From an uncultured Rhizobiaceae group bacterium (GTDB lineage Bacteria > Pseudomonadota > Alphaproteobacteria > Rhizobiales > Rhizobiaceae): a stretch of DNA of 64,000 bases. The notes under the pieces are model-generated. The model ran no database searches. It saw only the letters and a list, made by a program, of their open reading frames with translations, and was not told where the DNA came from. The DNA lies in NCBI GenBank assembly GCA_937930845.1, contig CALHBJ010000009.1, forward strand, positions 62,001 to 126,000. Reading direction: 5' to 3'. This document shows, one piece after another, positions 47,601-56,299 of the stretch (its first letter is position 1; each line of letters opens with the position of its first letter). Both the position numbers and the translations under genes were made by a program.

Positions 47601-48833
47601 ATGAACAGCGGGTTCCCCAACATTCGGCACATGCGGGTTTTCATAGAAGCGGTACGCACCGGTTCCGTATCCACAGCTGCCAGGCGGTGTCACCTGTCTC
47701 AACCGGCTGCGACCCAGGCGATTTCCCGGCTGGAAGCCGATCTGGGTGCACCGCTTCTGGTGCGGCGGCGTGAACAATTTTCCCTCACCAAATGTGGTAA
47801 GGTCTTTGAACAACGCGCAGCCGCTGCTTTGAAATATCTCAAAGACGGGGCGCGCAATGCCATGCGGACCGGCGGTGACGCCCATGCCCGCCGGGCGAAT
47901 TTCGATCATTCCGTCACCGCGGCTCAATTGCGCAACCTGATCGCGATTGCAAATAATGGCAGCTTTACGGTTGCAGCGCGGGATCTGAATCTATCCCAGC
48001 CCACCGTGCACCGGGCGGCACGGAGTCTGGAAGCCCTTGCCGGGGTTCCCCTGTTCACGGCACGTCCCTCGGGCATTACGCTGACACCGGCTGCGGAGGC
48101 TTTGGTGCTGGGCGCGAAGCTTGCCCAGTCAGAAATCCGACAGGGAATTGAAGAAATCAGCCGGGAGCTTGGCGAGGACAAGGGCACGTTTGTGCTGGGC
48201 AGCCTCCCATTGGCGCGCACGAAGATTGTGCCCCGGGCGGTGCACGCGATGGTCGATTCAACCCAAGGCGTTCAGGTGCGCGTGGTGGACGGGCGTTATC
48301 AGGAATTGCTTCGATCCCTGCGCGAGGGCGATATCGATTGTCTCATTGGTGCATTGCGCTATCCGCCCCCTGCAGACGACGTGGAACAGGAACTGCTGTT
48401 TCAGGATGCCCTGGTGATTGTTGCTCATCCAGCCCATCCTCTCGCCAATAAACCCAATCTTGATCTGGAAGACACCTTGGCCTTTCCCTGGGTTGCGCCG
48501 CCAAAAGAAACACCGGCAGGTCAATATCTGTTCAATACCCTGCGCATTCACGAACGCAAGCAAACACCTGTGCGGGTGGTATCGTCTTCGATGGTCACGC
48601 TGCGGGGGATTTTGGCGCAGGGAAACTATATCTCTATCGTGTCCCGCCACCAGATCGGCATCGATGAAAGCCTTGGCATGATCGCCGTTCTGGATATCCC
48701 GTTGAAAGGGCATTACCGGGACATTGGCCTGACATTTCGTAAAAACTGGCGGCCAACACAAACCCAGGGGCAATTCATGGATTATCTGCACCGCTTTAGT
48801 GCCACGGCTTCCAGCCAGGATGACGCGAAATGA
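47601..48833 (+). CDS. LysR-family regulator with two tandem HTH domains
   Basis: 410 residues from the ATG at 47601 (AAAGGG upstream). Instead of one LysR HTH there are two: about residues 10-68 (TGSVSTAARRCHLSQPAATQ) and about 108-168 (NGSFTVAARDLNLSQPTVHR). A LysR-substrate domain follows (about 190-405). A normal member is about 300 residues. The likely inducer is an intermediate of the protocatechuate pathway, since the gene is divergent from galB and upstream of the ligABC operon. Regulation of both is inference. Confidence 0.88.
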   Translation: MNSGFPNIRHMRVFIEAVRTGSVSTAARRCHLSQPAATQAISRLEADLGAPLLVRRREQFSLTKCGKVFEQRAAAALKYLKDGARNAMRTGGDAHARRANFDHSVTAAQLRNLIAIANNGSFTVAARDLNLSQPTVHRAARSLEALAGVPLFTARPSGITLTPAAEALVLGAKLAQSEIRQGIEEISRELGEDKGTFVLGSLPLARTKIVPRAVHAMVDSTQGVQVRVVDGRYQELLRSLREGDIDCLIGALRYPPPADDVEQELLFQDALVIVAHPAHPLANKPNLDLEDTLAFPWVAPPKETPAGQYLFNTLRIHERKQTPVRVVSSSMVTLRGILAQGNYISIVSRHQIGIDESLGMIAVLDIPLKGHYRDIGLTFRKNWRPTQTQGQFMDYLHRFSATASSQDDAK

Positions 48834-48933
48834 GCCGTGTATAGCTTTTTTCAATACTCACCCATCTATTTGAATTGGTTTTAGTTGCACCGAAAATGCT
48901 ATCAATTACCCAACGACCGTGGAGGAACTATCC

Positions 48934-49866
48934 GTGGCATCACCCCAGCCCAAAATATCTTTTATCGGATTTGGAGAAGCCGCTCAGGCTTTCACCCTTG
49001 GGTTGAAGCAAGATAACAGCGCCCTTTCGATCACGGCTTTTGACATTAAGACTGAGGGCCCGGAGCAACAGTCAAAACGTGCCGAGTATGACCGATGTGG
49101 TGTGGGAGGCGCAGTTTCCCTGTTTGAGGCGTGTCGTGATGGGGAGCTGATCGTCTCGCTGGTTACCGCCGATCAGGCAGAAGTTGCTGCAAATGCGGTT
49201 GCTCAGATCGGCCTTAACAATGCCCTCTATCTTGATTGCAACAGTTGTGCGCCGGATACGAAACGCCGTTCGGCTGTGGTGATTAATCGTGCCGGTGGAC
49301 GCTACGTTGATGTTGCCATCATGACACCTGTGCATCCCCACCTGCACAAATCGCCTTGCCTATTGGCGGGGCCAGATGCTGGGGACGCACTGGCGGCGAT
49401 GAACGGACTTGGCATGGTTGGTGAAATCGCGGGCCAGGATGTGGGCGAAGCATCCATGCGAAAAATGGTGCGTTCGGTGATGATTAAAGGGCTGGAAGCG
49501 GTGACGCTTGAGTGTTTCCTTGCAGCGCGAAAAGCTGGCATAGAAACCCAATTGCTGGCTTCACTGGAAGCCAGCTTCCCGGGTTTCGACTGGCAGCACC
49601 GCGCGCCCTATATGATAGAACGTGCCATGACACATGGTATTCGCCGGGCGGCGGAAATGCGCGAAGTGGTAAAAACGATGGAAGATTTGGGTATTGCGCC
49701 GCATATGTCAGCGGCGACGGCTCAGCGCCAACACGAGGTTGGCAATCTTGGGCTGGATGCAGCCAGCGTTGTTGCAAAAGATCCGGGCGTAACAGATCTG
49801 GGTGCCCTGACGGATGCTATTCTGGCCGCACAATCCACCCAGGCATCCAAGCGAACAGGAAGGTAA
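48934..49866 (+). CDS. NAD(P)-dependent dehydrogenase with DUF1932 domain, role unknown
   Basis: 310 residues; the GTG at 48934 is chosen because GGAGG lies 8 bases upstream. An N-terminal Rossmann domain with KISFIGFGEAAQAFTLGL (6-phosphogluconate/hydroxyisobutyrate dehydrogenase type) is followed by a C-terminal helical DUF1932 domain (about 190-270; SMRKMVRSVMIKGLEAVTLE). It precedes ligA by 4 bases and so is cotranscribed with ligABC. No step of the textbook pathway needs it; it may reduce or oxidise an open-chain keto acid of the pathway, or act on a related hydroxyacid. Confidence 0.85.
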   Translation: MASPQPKISFIGFGEAAQAFTLGLKQDNSALSITAFDIKTEGPEQQSKRAEYDRCGVGGAVSLFEACRDGELIVSLVTADQAEVAANAVAQIGLNNALYLDCNSCAPDTKRRSAVVINRAGGRYVDVAIMTPVHPHLHKSPCLLAGPDAGDALAAMNGLGMVGEIAGQDVGEASMRKMVRSVMIKGLEAVTLECFLAARKAGIETQLLASLEASFPGFDWQHRAPYMIERAMTHGIRRAAEMREVVKTMEDLGIAPHMSAATAQRQHEVGNLGLDAASVVAKDPGVTDLGALTDAILAAQSTQASKRTGR

Positions 49867-49870
49867 ATCC

Positions 49871-51129
<1,259 letters not shown>

Positions 51130-51140
51130 GAGAAATTCAA

Positions 51141-52088
51141 ATGAGAATTTGTGTTGCAGGCGCTTATGGCGCTTTTGGTACCAAACATCTTGATGCCCTA
51201 AGTGCCATCGAAGATGTGACAGTGACCTCGGTTATGGGACCGACAAAGGCCAAGATAGAGGCGCTTGCAGCCGAACGGGGCATCGCCCACGCCTCCACAT
51301 CATTAGCAGAATGTATCGGGCGCGATGATGTTGATGCCGTGATTTTGGCGACCCCTACACAGATGCATGCGGAGCAGGCAATTGCCTGCATGAATGCGGG
51401 CAAACCGGTGCTCATCGAAATACCCATGGCGGATTCTCTGGAAGACAGCGAAATGATCTGCCGGGTGCAGAAGGAAACCGGCGTGCTGGCCATGGCCGGA
51501 CAGGTGCGGCGGTTCAACCCTTCCCACCAGTGGATCAAAGCCAAGATTGATGCGGGAGAACTGAACGTCCAGCAGATGGACGTGCAAACCTATTTCTTCC
51601 GCCGTTCCAACATGAATGCCAAGGGAGAGCCGCGCAGCTGGACCGACCACCTGCTATGGCACCATGCGTGTCACACGGTTGACCTGTTTCAATATCAAAC
51701 CGGCGAAGTTCCCTCCCAGTGCTATGCCCTTGAAGGCCCTCACCATCCCGAGCTGGGCATCGCGATGGACATGTCCATTGGCATGAAAACGCCATCGGGG
51801 GCCATTTGCACCCTGTCTTTATCCTTCAACAATGACGGTCCATTGGGCACGTTCTTCCGCTATATCTGTGATAATGGCACCTATATTGCCAGCTATGACG
51901 ATCTGTATGACGGGCGTAACAACCCAATAGACCTCAGCGACGTGGCGGTTTCTTCCAACGGCATTGAACTTATTGATCGGGAGTTCATTTCCGCAATCAG
52001 GGAAAAACGTGAACCCAATGGCACCGTGCATGAAGTGCTGGACGCCATGCGCACACTGGACCGGCTTGAGAAGTGTTTTGAAAACTAA
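51141..52088 (+). CDS. ligC: 4-carboxy-2-hydroxymuconate-6-semialdehyde dehydrogenase
   Basis: 315 residues. Gfo/Idh/MocA fold: NAD(P) motif AGAYGAFG, then EIPMADS and the strongly LigC-specific MDVQTYFFRRSNMNAKG, WTDHLLWHHACHTVDLF and LSFNNDGPLGTFFRYICDN. Makes 2-pyrone-4,6-dicarboxylate, the substrate of LigI in the other operon. Its stop overlaps that of the convergent amidohydrolase by 4 bases. Confidence 0.96.
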   Translation: MRICVAGAYGAFGTKHLDALSAIEDVTVTSVMGPTKAKIEALAAERGIAHASTSLAECIGRDDVDAVILATPTQMHAEQAIACMNAGKPVLIEIPMADSLEDSEMICRVQKETGVLAMAGQVRRFNPSHQWIKAKIDAGELNVQQMDVQTYFFRRSNMNAKGEPRSWTDHLLWHHACHTVDLFQYQTGEVPSQCYALEGPHHPELGIAMDMSIGMKTPSGAICTLSLSFNNDGPLGTFFRYICDNGTYIASYDDLYDGRNNPIDLSDVAVSSNGIELIDREFISAIREKREPNGTVHEVLDAMRTLDRLEKCFEN

Positions 52089-52957
52089 CTCAAGCCGAGC
52101 AGGCGCGCGGCATTGCCTTTGATAATATCCTCACGCAATTCATCCTTGATCGCGATTTTTTCAAAATCGGCAAGCCAGCGTTCAGGCGTTATCATGGGCC
52201 AGTCCGAGCCGAACAGAACCTTCTTTTTCAAAATTGAATTGCAGTAGCGCACCAGAATTTCCGGGAAATATTTTGGCGACCAGCCAGACAGGTCGATATA
52301 GACGTTCGGCTTGTGCTGGGCGACTGCCAGCGCTTCTTCCTGCCAGGGGAAGCTGGGGTGGGCGAGGATGATCTTCATTTCGGGAAAATCAACAGCCACA
52401 TCGTCCATATACATGGGATTTGAATATTTAAGCCGCATGCCATTGCCACCGGGCATTCCACTGCCCACACCGGTTTGCCCGGTATGGAACAGGGCAATTC
52501 CCCCTTCTTCGGCAATCGCTTCGTAAAGCCCGTAAGCCATGCGGTCATTGGCGTAAAAGCCCTGCATGGTTGGGTGGAACTTGAAACCCTTGATTCCAAA
52601 ATCCCGGATGAGGCGCCGCGCTTCGCGCTGGCCCATTTTACCCTTGTGAGGATCGATGCTGGCAAAGGGGATCAGCACGTCATCATTTAGAGCTGCCAGT
52701 TCCGCCACTTCCTCATTTTTATAGCGGCGATAGCCTGTCTCACGCTCGCTATCCACGGGGAAAATGACCGCAGCAATGTTCTGTTCGCGATAGTGGTTTG
52801 CCGTTTCGGGAATTGTGGGAGGGTGTTCCCAAGGTGCACGAAAATATTTCGCCATTGTGGATTGCAAATCGTCATACCCATCATCCTCATGACAGCCACA
52901 CGGCTCTTCTGCATGGGTATGAATGTCGATTGCACGAATCTTGGAAAGGTCGACCAT
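52085..52957 (-). CDS. amidohydrolase, probable 4-hydroxyphenyl-beta-ketoacyl-CoA hydrolase
   Basis: 290 residues. Amidohydrolase_2 fold with the metal motif IDIHTHAEE, IKGFKFHPTMQGFY, IALFHTGQTGVG and LFGSDWPMI. It is next to feruloyl-CoA synthetase, a crotonase and a MarR regulator, as in the hydroxycinnamate operons of Agrobacterium (Atu1421 type) and Rhodococcus (CouO). There, an amidohydrolase cleaves the beta-ketoacyl-CoA to a benzoate and acetyl-CoA. Role assigned by this context; the sequence alone would fit other decarboxylases or hydrolases. Confidence 0.75.
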   Translation of the reverse strand: MVDLSKIRAIDIHTHAEEPCGCHEDDGYDDLQSTMAKYFRAPWEHPPTIPETANHYREQNIAAVIFPVDSERETGYRRYKNEEVAELAALNDDVLIPFASIDPHKGKMGQREARRLIRDFGIKGFKFHPTMQGFYANDRMAYGLYEAIAEEGGIALFHTGQTGVGSGMPGGNGMRLKYSNPMYMDDVAVDFPEMKIILAHPSFPWQEEALAVAQHKPNVYIDLSGWSPKYFPEILVRYCNSILKKKVLFGSDWPMITPERWLADFEKIAIKDELREDIIKGNAARLLGLS

Positions 52958-52959
52958 TT

Positions 52960-54795
52960 TTAATTTTCCTGAAGTTTTGCAACAGCTTTGGCGCTGTCAT
53001 CATAGAGCCGGTCGAGAAGGTTCTTGCGCACATTCAACACATTGCGGAAGTTCAAGTTCCCTTTGGCTGTGATCTCACCATTGGCCAGTGACGGGGGGTC
53101 GGCAACAATAATCGCTCGTGAAATCAGGTTGGAGGAACCCGAAACCTGGCCAGCCCGCTCCTCGAGCTTTTGCTGGATCATCGCAAGAAGCGCCGGGTCG
53201 CACAAAGCCCCGCCATCTTGTTCGCTGGTAAAGCCCTGCCTTTGCACTTCGTCCATATTTGGAAAAATAAACAGGCCAATCTGCTCGCGGTCAGCGCCCG
53301 TGATGACAATATCGGCTGCGATGGGTCCAAGGCCAACGATGACATCCAGCCGCAATTGTGCGGCACGCACCCATGTGCCCGTCAGCAGCTTGAAGTCTTC
53401 GCTGATGCGCCCGTCAAACTTGAGCCCCGCATTGGGATTGTCCGGGTCAACAAAACGCATGGCATCGCCGGTGATGAAAAAACCCTCATCATCGAAGGCT
53501 TGCGCCGTTTTCTCAGCGTCCTGGAAATATCCGGGCATGATGTTGGAGCCCTTCACACGGATTTCGTAACGGTTCTCATCATTGGGAATCAGCTTGGCGC
53601 AAATGTCCGTCATTGGAACACCGATAATGCCGGAACTTGGGGTCGGCTCCTGTTGTGTGAGCACGGCAGGTGCAGTTTCCGTCAATCCCCAGGATGATGT
53701 CATCAAAGGTACTTCGCCTTTGACTTCCATCGCCATTTTCTCAAGGCCTTCCCAGACGTCCTGCGGCAAAGACGCGCCAGCGTAGAAAACCATGTCGAGA
53801 TCTTCAAAAAACCTCTGGCGCAAAGACTGGTTTTCCTGAAGCGCCCCCAGCAGCCTGGAAAATCCAACCGGCACGTTAAACGCCACAGTGCCGGTGACCA
53901 TTGACAGATTTTCGACTGTCCGTTCGAACAGGCCCTTTAACGGCTTGCCATCGTCAATGTAGAGGCTGCCGCCATTTGCCAGAATCATATTGAAATTGTG
54001 ACTGCCCCCAAACACGTGGTTCCAGGGCAACCAGTCCACAATGCGTGGCGGATGTCTGCGCAGAAAAGGTAAAGCCGTTGCCAGTTGGGCCTGATTTGTA
54101 CACATCATGCGATGGGTGGTCAGGACACCTTTTGGCACGGAGGTTGATCCGGAAGTCATCAGAATTTTTGCTACCGTATCCGGTGTGACGGCCTCGTTCG
54201 CAGACACAATATCTGAGCTGTAATCTCCTTTGAGAAGCTCCTCAAAGCTGGTGATGTTTTGACCCCCGGCGGCGGCTCCCGTGCGACTTGCCACAATCTC
54301 AATACCGCGCAATGCATCGAGCGCGAGTGCTTCGCCATATTGCTCGGCATCCACCACATAGGCCATTGCCGGGCGCACAAGTTCTATTGCGTGTTGCAGG
54401 CGACCATGGGCAGCGGCGACTAATGAATATTGTTCTGCCACGGGCACGGTGGGCACACCCACATATTGTGCTGCCAGGGTCAGCAATCCGTGGTCAATAC
54501 CGTTCCCCGACATGATCAAAATTGGCGTATCGCCGTTTAGTCCCCGCGCCAACAGCGAGGCTGCCAGCGCTTTCACTTTCTCCAGCGTTGATCCAAAAGT
54601 CTCTTCGCGCCAGCCGGGGCCACTTCTTTCCGCCAGGAAAACACGCTCCCCAGCCTGATCGGCCCAATGGTGCAACCATTGGCTGGTTTTAACGACTGCC
54701 GGAAGCGATGTGTCATTGGATTCCAGAAGAATGGTGCCGTCTGCCCGGTCCGTCCGGCGCACATTATGGCTGCGATAATCTGTTGTTCGCTTCAT
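52960..54795 (-). CDS. fcs: feruloyl-CoA synthetase (AMP-binding)
   Basis: 611 residues. ANL superfamily: P-loop TSGSTSVPKGVLTTH, then WLPWNHVFGGSHNFN and SSWGLTETAPAV, and ITGDAMRFVD before the C-terminal domain. The length and the VDWLPWNHVFGG motif are those of Fcs rather than generic fatty-acid ligases. Activates ferulate, caffeate or p-coumarate to CoA thioesters. Overlaps the MarR gene by 4 bases. Confidence 0.9.
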   Translation of the reverse strand: MKRTTDYRSHNVRRTDRADGTILLESNDTSLPAVVKTSQWLHHWADQAGERVFLAERSGPGWREETFGSTLEKVKALAASLLARGLNGDTPILIMSGNGIDHGLLTLAAQYVGVPTVPVAEQYSLVAAAHGRLQHAIELVRPAMAYVVDAEQYGEALALDALRGIEIVASRTGAAAGGQNITSFEELLKGDYSSDIVSANEAVTPDTVAKILMTSGSTSVPKGVLTTHRMMCTNQAQLATALPFLRRHPPRIVDWLPWNHVFGGSHNFNMILANGGSLYIDDGKPLKGLFERTVENLSMVTGTVAFNVPVGFSRLLGALQENQSLRQRFFEDLDMVFYAGASLPQDVWEGLEKMAMEVKGEVPLMTSSWGLTETAPAVLTQQEPTPSSGIIGVPMTDICAKLIPNDENRYEIRVKGSNIMPGYFQDAEKTAQAFDDEGFFITGDAMRFVDPDNPNAGLKFDGRISEDFKLLTGTWVRAAQLRLDVIVGLGPIAADIVITGADREQIGLFIFPNMDEVQRQGFTSEQDGGALCDPALLAMIQQKLEERAGQVSGSSNLISRAIIVADPPSLANGEITAKGNLNFRNVLNVRKNLLDRLYDDSAKAVAKLQEN

Positions 54796-55283
54796 TTCAA
54801 ACCTTCCGTGAAATTGGCCTCAATGCGGAGCATGGAGCGAATGAGGTTTATTCGGGCCTCCTGGTCGACACCATCAAATACGGCCGCTTCATGGGCGTTG
54901 ATCGATTTTTCGGCCTTGTCGCAAAGCCGCCTCCCCGCCGGTGTGGCAGTCAGCAAATAGGCACGGCGGTCACTCAACAATTTTTCGCGCTCAATCAGCC
55001 CGCGTTTTTCAAGTTCATCAATCACGATAACCAGATTGGGTCGTTCGATGGCGAGGGCATGAGACAATTGAGATTGTCGTATTCCGGGATTTTCAACGAT
55101 CAGCGCCAACACTGAATAGCTCACCATCCGCAATTCAAACGGTTTCAATACTCTTGTCAGATCCGCCTGAATGACATTGAAGGCGCGCTTGATGTGATAT
55201 CCCATGAACTGGCGCAGCGGCGCATCGGAGACGGTGGTTATCTCCTGCTGGGGCTGATGGCGATCTGGCACGAGTTGCTTCAT
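54792..55283 (-). CDS. MarR-family regulator of hydroxycinnamate genes
   Basis: 163 residues from the ATG at 55283. Winged helix (about 40-110; IRQSQLSHALAIERPNLVIV, then KRGLIEREKLLSDRRAYLLT). MarR regulators such as HcaR, FerR and CouR repress hydroxycinnamate operons and release DNA on binding the CoA thioester product. It lies between ech- and fcs-type genes, with overlaps, so is co-expressed with its targets. Confidence 0.88.
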   Translation of the reverse strand: MKQLVPDRHQPQQEITTVSDAPLRQFMGYHIKRAFNVIQADLTRVLKPFELRMVSYSVLALIVENPGIRQSQLSHALAIERPNLVIVIDELEKRGLIEREKLLSDRRAYLLTATPAGRRLCDKAEKSINAHEAAVFDGVDQEARINLIRSMLRIEANFTEGLK

Positions 55284-55287
55284 CCAG

Positions 55288-56052
55288 CTATCTGAAATTG
55301 GGGCTGCGTTTTTCAAGGAAAGCGGCAAGACCCTCCTGGGCATCCGGGCTGGTTTGCGTGATGGCGGCACACAGACTTTCCGTAAACAACCCATCCGCTT
55401 TTGGCATATCCTCGATCCGGGACAGTGCCTGAATCATGATGTAATTCGACAATGGTGCATTGCTGGCAATTTTGCGGGCCATGTCCTGCGCCACTTCAAG
55501 CGCCTTGCCGGTATCCACGCAATGGTGGGTCAACCCCAATGCCAGGCCCTCCTGGCTGTCATATTTTCGCCCCGTGAGCATCATTTCGATCATGCGATCC
55601 GCCCCCAAGATGCGCCCTACCCTAACGGATGCGCCACCGCCGACGAAAATTCCGCGACGGCCTTCCGGGAGTTGAAATATTGTAGACGGCTCAGCAATGC
55701 GCACATGGGTTGAAGCGGCAATTTCCAAACCACCGCCAATCACGGCACCAAACATGGCCGAGATGACCGGCAAACCGCCATACTGAATGCGCTCCATGAC
55801 TTGATGCCAATTGCGGGAATGGCGCATCGTGCCTTCCGCATCGCGCTGAACATGCTCGCTCAGGTCAAGACCGGAACAATAATGTCCCCCGGTTCCCGTG
55901 AGGATTGCGACTTTAACATCCGCCGGCGGAGATGTGAAAAATGCATCGATTGCATTGAGCAATTCATCGCACATGGCGTTGCGCTTGTCAGGGCGATTCA
56001 TGGTCAGTGTGGCGATGCCTTCACTGACATCGATCTTCAATACTTCACCCAT
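55288..56052 (-). CDS. enoyl-CoA hydratase family protein (hydroxycinnamoyl-CoA hydratase candidate)
   Basis: 254 residues. Crotonase fold: LTMNRPDKRNAM, GTGGHYCSGLDLSEH and MFGAVIGGGLEIAAS for the oxyanion hole, Glu in EGRRGIFVGGGAS. The HCHL-type motif (GINWGIPPG) of bifunctional vanillin-forming enzymes is absent, so it probably only hydrates. That fits a beta-oxidative route ending in the amidohydrolase. AAGGGG precedes the ATG. First gene of the minus-strand hydroxycinnamate operon. Confidence 0.85.
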   Translation of the reverse strand: MGEVLKIDVSEGIATLTMNRPDKRNAMCDELLNAIDAFFTSPPADVKVAILTGTGGHYCSGLDLSEHVQRDAEGTMRHSRNWHQVMERIQYGGLPVISAMFGAVIGGGLEIAASTHVRIAEPSTIFQLPEGRRGIFVGGGASVRVGRILGADRMIEMMLTGRKYDSQEGLALGLTHHCVDTGKALEVAQDMARKIASNAPLSNYIMIQALSRIEDMPKADGLFTESLCAAITQTSPDAQEGLAAFLEKRSPNFR

Positions 56053-56299
56053 GTGAACCCCTTAATTTCTGGCATGTCGTGCCGCGCACACAGCCGCAAA
56101 TTCCCGATATGCCGCCCTCGGTTTCTGCCGCTGCCCAAGGGCCAGCCAAGACCATGACTGGAAGCTGAAAGCGGGACTGCCAATGCTGTTAAATATCATA
56201 ATGGTTATCAGTCATAAGTAAATTGATGTAAAGCGCGTCCTGTGTCAAACTGTGATGTAAGGGACAGTGCTTGAACCGTTACGCCGGTTGGGAATTGAC

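Noticed and set aside
55288-56052. Assignment as bifunctional hydroxycinnamoyl-CoA hydratase/lyase (ech, vanillin-forming)
   Set aside because: The WGIPPG-type segment of HCHL is replaced by RRGIFVGGGAS, and the neighbouring amidohydrolase fits the beta-oxidative route better.
56188-56226. AT-rich ATAATGGTTAT as a MarR operator
   Set aside because: Only a 4+4 repeat with mismatched centre; too weak to call.
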